From positions 1-7,191 of the forward strand of contig CADBNX010000004.1 of the NCBI GenBank assembly GCA_902796115.1: a DNA stretch of 7,191 nt, written 5' to 3'. A program made the position numbers and the translations under genes. A model generated the notes under the pieces. That model was given only the letters and a program-made list of their open reading frames with translations. It was not told where the DNA came from and did no database searches. Source of the stretch: an uncultured Eubacteriales bacterium. GTDB taxonomy: Bacteria > Bacillota > Clostridia > Christensenellales > Aristaeellaceae. Below are positions 1-6,881 of this stretch, piece after piece; position 1 is the first letter of the stretch; each line of letters opens with the position of its first letter.

Positions 1-9
1 AAGGGGTGG

Positions 10-219
10 TATGGAGGGGCCGCAGCCCCTCCATATTCGATCCGCAGTACCGGCTTTGCGGTACGAGGAGAATTTTCGCGAAAGTGCGCTTGCCCACTGA
101 GAGCGAAAATTCATTCCCTGCGGATTTTGCGCCTGGAAAATCTTTGATTTTCAGCAAAATCCGAAGAATCGGGCGATACGCGTTCAGCGTATCGCTCGAA
201 GGGGCTGTGCAGCAGCCCC
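10..219. other. Array of six consecutive hairpins, unknown structured or repeat element
   Basis: No credible gene lies in the first 270 bases. What is visible is a run of perfect inverted repeats separated by only about 5-11 bases: 10-20 with 25-35 (11 bp, loop CGCA); 47-52 with 59-64 (6 bp); 70-79 with 103-112 (10 bp, with a small inner stem 83-86/95-98); 121-130 with 154-163 (10 bp, continued by an imperfect inner stem 134-142/146-153); 173-181 with 187-195 (9 bp, loop GTTCA); 201-207 with 213-219 (7 bp). None is followed by a convincing T run on the plus strand, so these are not ordinary terminators. Arms of the third and fourth hairpins share ATTTT-plus-GC patterns, which suggests degenerate related units. 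It could be an intergenic palindromic repeat family, a structured RNA, or the 3' untranslated region of a gene left of the window. The structures are read directly; the identity is unknown. Confidence 0.6.
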
Positions 220-228
220 AATTTCCGC

Positions 229-257
229 TTGCGCGCCCGGCTTCTCTGATATACAAT
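229..257 (+). promoter_or_regulatory. Predicted sigma-A-type promoter of the B12 uptake operon
   Basis: TACAAT at 252-257 matches five of six bases of the -10 consensus. TTGCGC at 229-234 is a weak -35 (first three bases match) with the optimal 17-base spacer. Transcription would begin near 264, just before the riboswitch P1 helix at 271, which is where a riboswitch leader should start. The placement supports the call more than the -35 does. Confidence 0.5.
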
Positions 258-270
258 AAGCGTACAGAGT

Positions 271-467
271 TTTCCGCGCAGGACGCATGGAAACATGCGG
301 CGGAGCGCGCTCCGTCAGGGAACACGGGTGAAATTCCCGGGCACTCCCAGGTACTGTGAAGCGGACGGAGGGACAGGACGCGGGCATCCCGCGCGGCCAC
401 TGCCCGAAAGGGCGGGAAGGCGTCCCGGCCGGATGAAGCCAAGCCAGGAGACCGGTTTGCGCGGAAG
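271..467 (+). promoter_or_regulatory. Cobalamin (B12) riboswitch in the 5' leader
   Basis: This is a cobalamin-class aptamer. The closing P1 helix is a perfect 9-bp pairing of TTCCGCGCA (272-280) with TGCGCGGAA (458-466). Inside lie core elements of the class: GGGAA and GGTGAAATTCCC around 319-345, an ACTGT segment at 353-357, GCCACTG at 396-402, a GCCC-GAAA-GGGC tetraloop stem at 402-413 followed by GGGAAGGCG, GGATGA at 431-436, and the B12 box AGCCAGGAGACCGG at 442-455. Extra stems are CGCATG-GAAA-CATGCG at 284-299, CGGAG/CTCCG at 301-314 and CGCGGG/CCCGCG at 379-393. The ribosome site AAGGAGG (482-488) lies 15 bases after P1, and no terminator separates aptamer and gene. Control is therefore probably at translation initiation, with cobalamin binding lowering expression. 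I could not define the alternative pairing that masks the ribosome site. Confidence 0.93.
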
Positions 468-495
468 CTTTGAGTATATTCAAGGAGGCCGGACC

Positions 496-1398
496 ATGAC
501 CGGAAAGAAGCTTGTATCCCTTTTCCTTGTCCTCCTGATCGCGGCAGGCTGCGGACTTGCGTGCGCGGAGGAAGAGAAGACCGCCCTGCTGGATATGAAG
601 GGCCGTGAGATCGCGCTGGACGCGCCGGCGGAGCGCATCATCTGCCTGCAGCCCGCGGACTGCGAGATCCTGTACGCGCTGGGCGCGGGCGAAGCGCTGG
701 TGGGGCGCGGAGAATTCGTCACGTACCCGGAGGAAGCGCTGGAGGCGCCCGCGGTGGCGTCCGGCAGCCAGACCAATATTGAACAGATCATCGCGCTGGA
801 GCCCCAGGTGGTCATCATGAGCACGATGGATCAGACGACGGAACAGGTGGAAGCCCTCGAAAAAGCGGGCATCACCGTGGTAGTGACGGACGCGCAGGAC
901 CTGGAAGGCGTCTATACCGCGATCGGCCTGATCGGCGCCCTGGTGGGCCGGGAGGAAGAAGCCGCGGCGCTGGTGGAGAGCATGCAGACCACCTTTGACG
1001 AGATCGCGCTGGCTTCTCCCGAGAGCGGAAAAACCGTGTACTTCGAGGTGTCCCCGCTGCAGTGGGGCCTGTGGACCGCGGGAAAAGGCACCTTCATGGA
1101 TGAGCTGGCCGCGATCTGCGGCCTGACCAATGCCTTCGCCGATGTGGAAGGCTGGGCCGAAATCAGCGAGGAGCAGGTGCTTGAGCGCGATCCGGACTAT
1201 ATCATCACGATCACGATGTATTTCGGCGAAGGACCGACCCCCGTGGAAGAGATCCTTTCCCGTCCCGGCTGGGAAAACCTGAAGGCTGTCAAGCAGGAGC
1301 AGATCCTGAACGCGGACAGCAACGCCATCTCCCTGCCCGGTCCGCGGCTCGCGGACGCGGCGCTGGAGATTTTCGAATTCATCAGCGAAGAAGAATAA
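496..1398 (+). CDS. btuF: Cobalamin/corrinoid ABC transporter substrate-binding lipoprotein
   Basis: This 300-residue protein should capture a corrinoid outside the membrane and deliver it to the permease encoded next. The start at 496 is chosen because AAGGAGG (482-488) is 7 bases upstream and the product begins with a signal peptide: KK at 4-5, a hydrophobic core 6-17, then IAAGC with Cys19 as probable lipidation site. An alternative signal peptidase I site is Ala22-Cys-Ala24. The rest fits the FecB/BtuF (Peripla_BP_2) clamshell fold: RIICLQPADCEILYALGAGE at 48-67, then VGRGEF; EQIIALEPQVVIMS at 96-109; a probable linking helix near 140-170; ISEEQVLERDPDYII at 223-237; RPGWENLKAV at 256-265; LPGPRLADAALEI at 280-292. 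Cobalamin specificity is inferred from the riboswitch. The fold alone would also fit siderophore or heme transport. The gene ends in a strong terminator before the permease gene. Confidence 0.9.
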   Translation: MTGKKLVSLFLVLLIAAGCGLACAEEEKTALLDMKGREIALDAPAERIICLQPADCEILYALGAGEALVGRGEFVTYPEEALEAPAVASGSQTNIEQIIALEPQVVIMSTMDQTTEQVEALEKAGITVVVTDAQDLEGVYTAIGLIGALVGREEEAAALVESMQTTFDEIALASPESGKTVYFEVSPLQWGLWTAGKGTFMDELAAICGLTNAFADVEGWAEISEEQVLERDPDYIITITMYFGEGPTPVEEILSRPGWENLKAVKQEQILNADSNAISLPGPRLADAALEIFEFISEEE

Positions 1399-1405
1399 TC
1401 GGCCC

Positions 1406-1445
1406 GGGGCTGCTGCGCGCGTGATTCCGCAGCAGCCCCTTTTTT
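1406..1445 (+). terminator. Intrinsic terminator between binding-protein and permease genes
   Basis: GGGGCTGCTGCG (1406-1417) pairs perfectly over 12 bp with CGCAGCAGCCCC (1428-1439) around a 10-base loop and is followed by six T residues (1440-1445). It lies 8 bases after the binding-protein stop and 28 before the permease start. I see no promoter in that short gap, so it probably acts as a partial terminator that lowers expression of the downstream transporter genes. Confidence 0.9.
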
Positions 1446-1472
1446 GGAAACCGGCTTAACGGAGATGCGGCT

Positions 1473-2516
1473 GTGAGCGGCGAAAAACAGGCAAAGAAGA
1501 TATCCCCTTTGTTCCTGCTCGGCGGGGCGGTGATCCTGACTGCTTTGACGGCGCTTTTATGCGTGTGCGCGGGCAGCGTGGCGATCCCGGTCGGGGAAAC
1601 GCTGCGTCTTGTCGCGCGGGCGGCCGGCGGCGGGGCCGCGGATGGGAAATGGGCGAGCATCATCCTGAAGGTGCGGCTGCCGCGGGTGCTGACCGCGCTG
1701 CTCTGCGGCGCGGCGCTTTCGGTATCGGGCGGCGCGATGCAGGGGCTGCTGCGCAATCCGCTGGCGGACGGCTCCACCCTGGGCGTGTCCTCCGGCGCGG
1801 CCCTCGGCGCGGCGGCGGCCATCCTGCTGGGCATCCGGTTTCCGGGGCTCGCCTTCTCCGGCACGACGGTCTGCGCGATCCTGGCGGCGTTTTTTTCGCT
1901 GGTGCTGATCCTGCTGCTGGCCTGGCGCATGGATCGCAGCCTTTCCACCCACACCATCATCCTGATCGGCATCATCTACACCATGTTCGTATCCTCCCTG
2001 ATGAGCCTGCTGGTCACCTTTTCCGGGGAAAAGCTCCGCTCCATCACGTTCTGGACGATGGGCTCCTTCTCCGGCGCGGGGTATGACCAGGTAAAGCTGC
2101 TGCTGGGGGCACTGCTTGTATGCGGCGGCGGCCTCGTGGTGACGGGCAGGGCGCTGAACGCCTTCGCCGGCGGGGAGGAGAGCGCGCAGCACCTGGGAGT
2201 GAACGTGCGCGCGGTGCGGCTGACCGTGATGATCCTCGTATCCTGCCTGGTGGGGGTATGCGTATCCGTGGGCGGTTCCATCGCGTTCGCGGGGCTCGTG
2301 GTGCCGCATATGGTGCGGCTCTTTACTGGGCCGGATCATACCCGCCTGCTGCCGGGATGCCTGTTCGGCGGGGCGGCGTTCATGATGCTGTGCGACCTGA
2401 CGGCCCGCGTGCTGCTTTCCCCGATCGAGCTGCCCGTGGGCGTGGTGACCAGCATGATCGGCGCGGTCGTGTTTGTGGCGCTGTTTTTCCGGATGCGGGG
2501 AAGGAGGGGCGCATGA
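1473..2516 (+). CDS. btuC: FecCD/BtuC-family ABC transporter permease
   Basis: The product (347 residues) is an integral membrane permease that would form a homodimeric corrinoid channel. The start is GTG at 1473, with GGAG at 1461-1464; an ATG at 1465 reads only four codons to a stop. Family hallmarks are RLPRVL (68-73), the Gly/Ser-rich stretch ALSVSGGAMQGLLRNPLADG (81-100) followed by STLGVSSGAALGA, the cytoplasmic segment GGEESAQHLGVNV (233-245), and IAFAGLVVPHMVRLF (270-284), where the loop contacting the ATPase lies in this family. The last helix region is ELPVGVVTSMIGAVVFVALF (319-338). About ten hydrophobic segments are apparent, starting near residue 12, as expected for type II importers. 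The stop overlaps the ATPase start (ATGA), implying translational coupling. Substrate assignment relies on the upstream riboswitch; the closest alternatives are iron-siderophore or heme permeases of the same family. Confidence 0.92.
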   Translation: MSGEKQAKKISPLFLLGGAVILTALTALLCVCAGSVAIPVGETLRLVARAAGGGAADGKWASIILKVRLPRVLTALLCGAALSVSGGAMQGLLRNPLADGSTLGVSSGAALGAAAAILLGIRFPGLAFSGTTVCAILAAFFSLVLILLLAWRMDRSLSTHTIILIGIIYTMFVSSLMSLLVTFSGEKLRSITFWTMGSFSGAGYDQVKLLLGALLVCGGGLVVTGRALNAFAGGEESAQHLGVNVRAVRLTVMILVSCLVGVCVSVGGSIAFAGLVVPHMVRLFTGPDHTRLLPGCLFGGAAFMMLCDLTARVLLSPIELPVGVVTSMIGAVVFVALFFRMRGRRGA

Positions 2517-3286
2517 CGGAGGTGACGCTTCGGAACGTTTCCGTCTCCTACGGCGCCCGGGAAGCGGTGCGCGATGTGAGCTTTGCCGCGAAAGAGGGAC
2601 AGTGGTGGATGCTGTGCGGTCCGAACGGCGCGGGAAAATCCACGCTGCTGCGCGCGGTTTCGGGCGTTCTGCCCTACCGGGGCAGCGTGACGCTGAACGG
2701 GGAAGAGATCCGCGCCATGAAGCCAAAGGCGAGGGGAAGGCTGCTCGGCATGCTGCAGCAGAGCATGCATGTGGAGGAAGGCTTCACCGTGCGGGAAATC
2801 GTGGCGCTGGGACGATTCGCCTACGGGGGGCTGCTGTCCGCAAAACCGGACGAGGGCGGGGAGAAAGCGATCGCGGACGCGCTGGAAAAGCTTTCGCTGA
2901 CCGGGATGGCGGACAGGCTTCTGCCGTCGCTGTCCGGCGGGGAAAGGCAGCGGGTGTTTCTGGCGCAGGTGTTCGCGCAGCAGCCCCGCGTGCTGCTGCT
3001 GGATGAAATGGAGAACGCGCTGGACCTGCCCTACCAGCAGCAGATTTTCGGCCTGTGCGGGGAATGGCTGCGCGAAGCGGGCGGCCTGATCCTGTGCGTG
3101 ACGCATGACCTGAGCCTGGCCCTGCGCTATGGGACCCACGCGGCGCTCTTTTCACAGGGCCGCTGCCTTGCCGCGGGGGAGATCCGGGAGACCCTGACGG
3201 GGGAATCCCTCAGGGAAGCGTACCGCATGGACGCGGCCGGATGGCTGCTGGAAAACGCGAAGGCGACGGAACGGCTCGGCGGATAA
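2513..3286 (+). CDS. btuD: ABC transporter ATP-binding protein, BtuD/FecE type
   Basis: The 257-residue cytoplasmic ATPase should power the adjacent permease. The ATG at 2513 overlaps the permease stop, and AAGGAGG (2501-2507) sits 5 bases upstream. All nucleotide-binding motifs are present: Walker A GPNGAGKST (36-44), Q-loop glutamine near 82-83 (MLQQS), signature LSGGERQR (140-147), Walker B RVLLLDE (159-165) with catalytic Glu165, D-loop ALD (169-171) and the switch His198 in VTHD. After the Walker B Glu the sequence is MENALD rather than the usual PTxxLD; this is a modest deviation and should not abolish activity. The C-terminal part (RCLAAGEIRETLTGESLREAYRM) is the usual extension of this importer group, ending at 257. 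The protein is complete and of normal length for the family. Confidence 0.93.
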   Translation: MTEVTLRNVSVSYGAREAVRDVSFAAKEGQWWMLCGPNGAGKSTLLRAVSGVLPYRGSVTLNGEEIRAMKPKARGRLLGMLQQSMHVEEGFTVREIVALGRFAYGGLLSAKPDEGGEKAIADALEKLSLTGMADRLLPSLSGGERQRVFLAQVFAQQPRVLLLDEMENALDLPYQQQIFGLCGEWLREAGGLILCVTHDLSLALRYGTHAALFSQGRCLAAGEIRETLTGESLREAYRMDAAGWLLENAKATERLGG

Positions 3287-3297
3287 AGCGCGGAACC

Positions 3298-3317
3298 GGA
3301 CGGAGAAACCGTCCTTT
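3298..3317 (+). terminator. Weak terminator-like hairpin after the ATPase gene
   Basis: GGACGG (3298-3303) pairs with CCGTCC (3309-3314) over a five-base AGAAA loop and is followed by only three T residues. It lies in the 56-base gap between ATPase and nitroreductase genes. The short stem and T run make it at best a leaky terminator, so downstream genes may still receive operon read-through. Confidence 0.3.
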
Positions 3318-3342
3318 CATGATAAAAAAGGAGATGAACACG

Positions 3343-3921
3343 ATGCTGAAAGAACTGATCCTGAAAAACCGCAGCTGCCGCGGATACGCGCAGACCCCCC
3401 GTCCCACGGAGGAGGAACTGAAAGAACTGGCGGACTGCGCCAGGCTGTGCCCCTCGGCCTCCAACCGCCAGCCGCTGCGCTGCCGGCTGGTGAACGATCA
3501 GGCGGAATGCGTGGCCCTGCAGGCGGCCACCCGCTGGGGCGGTGCGCTGAGGGAGCTGCACCTGCCCTACCCCGGAACCGAAGCGACCGCGTTCCTGGTA
3601 CTCTGCTATGACTCCGCCTCCGCGAAGGACAGCCCGATGCTGCGCATCGACACCGGCATCGCGGCGCAGACCGTGCTGCTGCGCGCTACGGAGATGGGCT
3701 ACAGCGGCCTGATGATCGCGGCGTTCGAGCCGGACGGCGTCAAACGCGCGCTGACTCTGCCGGAAGGGTTTGAGCCGGTGCTGGTGATCGCGCTGGGCAA
3801 GGGCGCAGAAACCATCGTGCTGGAGGACCGCGCGGACGGGGAGGAGCGCGCCTACTGGCGGGATGAGAAGGGCGTGCATCATGTGCCGAAGGTACCGCTG
3901 GAGAAATTCATCATCAGATAA
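3343..3921 (+). CDS. Nitroreductase-family FMN oxidoreductase
   Basis: The product (192 residues) belongs to the nitroreductase superfamily: FMN enzymes, usually dimeric, that use NAD(P)H to reduce nitro compounds, quinones or other electrophiles; the physiological substrate is unknown. Supporting motifs are the N-terminal KNRSCRGY (8-15), whose Arg10, Ser11 and Arg13 match the FMN phosphate-binding pattern, CPSASNRQPLR (36-46), the central DTGIAAQTVLLRATEMGYSG (103-122), LVIALGKGAE (147-156) and the C-terminal YWRDEKGVHHVPK (171-183). The ATG at 3343 is preferred because AGGAG (3329-3333) lies 9 bases upstream. In-frame ATGs at 3319 and 3334 are less well spaced and add residues before the conserved start. 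It follows the B12 importer by 56 bases, possibly co-transcribed. BluB, which makes the lower ligand of B12, is a distant relative, but I see no specific reason to call this BluB. Confidence 0.88.
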   Translation: MLKELILKNRSCRGYAQTPRPTEEELKELADCARLCPSASNRQPLRCRLVNDQAECVALQAATRWGGALRELHLPYPGTEATAFLVLCYDSASAKDSPMLRIDTGIAAQTVLLRATEMGYSGLMIAAFEPDGVKRALTLPEGFEPVLVIALGKGAETIVLEDRADGEERAYWRDEKGVHHVPKVPLEKFIIR

Positions 3922-3954
3922 AAACCGGCGCCGCCGGATGAGAGGATGATTGGG

Positions 3955-6819
3955 ATGACGCGGAAAGCCGGGAGAGGACTGTGGAAAAAGCTGATTCTGT
4001 TTGCGGCCGTTCTTCTCGCTGCCGTCGGGTTCGCATCCGCGGCCGGCGCGGAGGAACCTCCCTTTGTGGTGGATATGCCGCCGAACGCCGTCATGGGTGT
4101 GGAGGAAAGGATGACCATCGACGTCTGGCAGCCGGAGGAGCTTACGGATCGTATGATCACGATGACCTGCAGCGACCCGGACGCGGTTTATCCGCTGATC
4201 ATCTCGCCCGTGCGCGCCACCGAGACGCATCTTTGCCTGCACGTGATTTTCAGCATCATCCGGAAAGGGCAGTATACCCTGACCTTTTCCGACGGCAGCG
4301 GCTATCATTACGATGTGAATATCCGGGTGGAGGACCTTGGCGCGTATACCGTTTCTGCGGACACGTTTACCGTTTCCGTGGGCGGCACGGTACCGATCGG
4401 GTTTGCCCTTACGGGCGGCGTCCGGTACGGGGAACTGAGCGTCGGCGAATATGACAGGGATCTGATATCCTTCAGTGAGGATCTGTCCGAAATCACGGGG
4501 CTCATGCCCGGCACGACCACCGTGTACTACTACAGCGGGCTGACAACCATGGGTTCGTTTACGGTCACCGTGATCAGCGCCAGCGAAAGCGTCAGCCTTT
4601 CCGCGCCGTATGACAGGAGCGCGGTGGGATATCAGCTGCCCCTGACCGTGCGGGACGGGAACGGAAACGAGGTGATAGCCCGCGTGGCGGTGACGGAAGG
4701 CCAGCGGTACGGAGAGGTCCGCGTCAGTCCGGACGCGCAGGCTTATCTGTACGCCTTTTCCCCGGGCGAGGTCACGATCACCGCGTGGGGCACGGACGGA
4801 AGCAGCGACAGTCTGCGCATCCGTATTTATGAAATGGCAACGGCGGACAAGGCACAGGTGAACCTCTCATCCCGCACGCTTGCGGCCGGGGAATCGCTGC
4901 CCATATCCGTTTCCTTTGCCGAAGGCACCTGGGCGCCGGTCGAATACTCGTTTTACAATGAAATGCCATATGAGCAGGGCCTGAACGGATCCGTCGCCGT
5001 CGTGGAAAACGAAAGGCTGCTGGGCCTGATTCCCGGAAGCGGCATTCTGAGCATTCACGCGGGCGCGTTCTTTGAGGAAATCCCCGTCACCGTCATGCCG
5101 GGCGAGCGCGCGTATACGATCGTCCGCCCCGCAGGCGGGTTCTTCGACTGGCACGAGCCTTTCCGGATGGCGGTGCTGGACGGCGCGGGAAATGCGCTTC
5201 CGGCGGTCTTCAAACCGGTGAGGGGAGAAGTGAATATTACGCGGGACGGCATCCTGACCGCGGAAAAAGCGGAGGGCTCCGCCAGGGTGAACGTTTCCCT
5301 GCCGAACGGCGCGCGCTGGGAGTTTTCCGTGCATTCGAAGGATACGCCGGCCCGGCTTGAAACCGACGCGTCCATTCTGCTGCTGCCGCTGGACATGACC
5401 TGGGAAATGACCGGGATCCGCGCGGACGTCCGGATCGAGCCCGTATACGATGTGATCCTGTGCAGTTCGGACGAATCCGTGCTGAAGATCGACGGACTGA
5501 ACCTTCTTCCGCAGCGGACGGGGTCCGCGGTCGTGACGGTGTGGAGCCGGTATAACGACGTGTGCTGCCATTGCCTTGTGCAGGTCACGGAACCCACGGA
5601 CAGACTGTATGCAAACGGAACCCCGGACAGCGCTTCGATGGATCTGGCGGGCGGGGATACCGTCCCGCTTCCTTCCGTGACGGATTATTGGGGAAATGCG
5701 GTCCCGGTCACCTGGAGCGTTGCGTATGAAAGCCATGAATCCGGCAATCCGAACAGTCACATTGTTTCCCTGATCAATAACACGCATCTCCGCGGCCTCT
5801 GGGGGAGCGGAGAGGCGCAGCTTCTTGCGGTTTCCGCGTCCGGCAGCACGCTGCAGCTGAACGTGCACTGCTACCGGCGCGCGAAATCGGAGGATTTCCG
5901 CTTTGACAGCGAGGAATATACGCTGATGGTCGGCGGCTACTGCCAGGCACAGCTGCTGGGGGACACCATGAACGGGATTTTTTCCGACGGGGATATTGCC
6001 TTCCGGCTTTCCGGGGACACGGACTGCGTCCGGGGTTCCGCGCAGGTATACGCCTATGATATGACGGCGGTGAAAGAGGGAAACGCCGTGCTGACCGCCG
6101 TTTTCAGGGACGGCAGGCAGCTGTCCGCAAAAATCCGCGTGATCACGAACCCGCGGTGCGCCTCCGGCCATGATCCCGTGTGGTATACGATGATTCCGGC
6201 AGGGGCATTCTACAGCGGCACCAGGGTAAAAATCTGCTCCCGCTGCGGGCTGACCTGGGGCGAGGAGGCCATCCCCTGCACCGGAAAGCTGTGTTTTGCG
6301 CAGACGGATTATATCGTACGCCTTTCGGACACGGAGGATCCGGCCGCCCTCGGCACCACCCTGGACGGAGATTACAAACAGTCCTTTACCTGGCGTTCGT
6401 CCGATCCCTCCGTCGCGGAAATCGTGGCGGACAGGATCATTCCGCTGAAGACGGGCACGGCGACGGTCACGGTATACAAGGGAGAATGCGTGCCGGCGGT
6501 ATGCCGTGTGCACGTCATCCCGGACGGGAGCGCGCTGATCCTGCCGTCGGGGCTGCGCAGCGTGGAGGAGAGCGCTTTTGAGGGCGTTTCCGCAGCGTAT
6601 ATCTGTCTGCCGGAGGGCACGCAGAGCATCGGGAAGCGCGCGTTCGCGGACTGCGCCTCGCTGCAGATGATCGTGATCCCGGATACGGTTGCGCAAATCG
6701 CGGAAGATGCCCTTGACGGGTCGGCGCAGGTATGCATCCGGTGCTCCGAAGGAAGCGCGGCCGCGTCCTTCGCCGCCGCGCACGGGATCCGGACGGATTT
6801 CGCGGAAGAGACGGAATAG
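3955..6819 (+). CDS. Large exported protein with Ig-like repeats and BspA-type leucine-rich repeats
   Basis: The product (954 residues) is a secreted or cell-surface protein of unknown role, plausibly adhesive. The start at 3955 is preferred over 3946 because AGAGG (3941-3945) is then 9 bases upstream. The signal peptide has basic residues (RK 3-4, R7, KK 11-12), a hydrophobic core about 13-28 and a probable signal peptidase I site Ala30-Gly-Ala32. I divide the rest into about nine beta-rich modules of roughly 80-100 residues: near 36-128, 129-210, 211-298, 299-385, 386-465, 466-547, 548-645, 646-734 and 778-859. The best match bacterial Ig-like (Big_2) patterns, such as ITGLMPGTTTV, and SSDPSVAEI followed by LKTGTATVTV. 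A Cys/His segment lies at 735-777. Residues 863-930 form about three LRR_5 repeats (SVEESAFEGV, SIGKRAFADC, QIAEDALDGS) with a typical end cap to 945. No LPXTG motif or C-terminal membrane segment is present, so anchoring is unexplained. Module borders are approximate. Confidence 0.85.
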   Translation: MTRKAGRGLWKKLILFAAVLLAAVGFASAAGAEEPPFVVDMPPNAVMGVEERMTIDVWQPEELTDRMITMTCSDPDAVYPLIISPVRATETHLCLHVIFSIIRKGQYTLTFSDGSGYHYDVNIRVEDLGAYTVSADTFTVSVGGTVPIGFALTGGVRYGELSVGEYDRDLISFSEDLSEITGLMPGTTTVYYYSGLTTMGSFTVTVISASESVSLSAPYDRSAVGYQLPLTVRDGNGNEVIARVAVTEGQRYGEVRVSPDAQAYLYAFSPGEVTITAWGTDGSSDSLRIRIYEMATADKAQVNLSSRTLAAGESLPISVSFAEGTWAPVEYSFYNEMPYEQGLNGSVAVVENERLLGLIPGSGILSIHAGAFFEEIPVTVMPGERAYTIVRPAGGFFDWHEPFRMAVLDGAGNALPAVFKPVRGEVNITRDGILTAEKAEGSARVNVSLPNGARWEFSVHSKDTPARLETDASILLLPLDMTWEMTGIRADVRIEPVYDVILCSSDESVLKIDGLNLLPQRTGSAVVTVWSRYNDVCCHCLVQVTEPTDRLYANGTPDSASMDLAGGDTVPLPSVTDYWGNAVPVTWSVAYESHESGNPNSHIVSLINNTHLRGLWGSGEAQLLAVSASGSTLQLNVHCYRRAKSEDFRFDSEEYTLMVGGYCQAQLLGDTMNGIFSDGDIAFRLSGDTDCVRGSAQVYAYDMTAVKEGNAVLTAVFRDGRQLSAKIRVITNPRCASGHDPVWYTMIPAGAFYSGTRVKICSRCGLTWGEEAIPCTGKLCFAQTDYIVRLSDTEDPAALGTTLDGDYKQSFTWRSSDPSVAEIVADRIIPLKTGTATVTVYKGECVPAVCRVHVIPDGSALILPSGLRSVEESAFEGVSAAYICLPEGTQSIGKRAFADCASLQMIVIPDTVAQIAEDALDGSAQVCIRCSEGSAAASFAAAHGIRTDFAEETE

Positions 6820-6881
6820 GGCGCTGCGGGATGATGTTTTGGTTTGATTCTTCAGGTCAGCGAATAAAACGGCATGTGCTG

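Noticed and set aside
10..35. First hairpin considered as terminator of an upstream gene
   Set aside because: The 11-bp stem is strong, but neither side is followed by a T run on the relevant strand.
10..219. Hairpin array considered as a CRISPR array
   Set aside because: The units are inverted repeats of differing sequence, with no constant direct repeat and no regular spacers.
6..359. Plus-strand open frame of 117 codons over the leader
   Set aside because: It runs through the hairpin array, the promoter and into the riboswitch core, which explain the sequence better; no ribosome site or domain supports it.
295..495. Upstream in-frame extension of the binding-protein gene
   Set aside because: The extension would translate riboswitch sequence and bury the signal peptide; the start at 496 has an excellent ribosome site.
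1557..2726. Minus-strand open frame of 389 codons opposite the permease and ATPase genes
   Set aside because: The plus strand encodes complete, motif-bearing permease and ATPase proteins here; the antisense product is low-complexity Arg/His/Gln-rich.
3925..3937. Small CCGGC/GCCGG hairpin between nitroreductase and surface-protein genes
   Set aside because: The stem is only 5 bp with a 3-base loop and no T run, and it directly precedes the ribosome site of the next gene; it is not a credible terminator.
3127..4308. Minus-strand open frame of 393 codons across the nitroreductase gene
   Set aside because: It spans three plus-strand genes, has no recognisable domain and shows the same high-GC antisense composition.
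4867..6783. Very long minus-strand open frame (638 codons) opposite the surface-protein gene
   Set aside because: Its translation is rich in Arg, His, Gly and Ala without domain patterns, as expected for the antisense of a G+C-rich gene. The plus-strand frame has a signal peptide and recognisable repeats.
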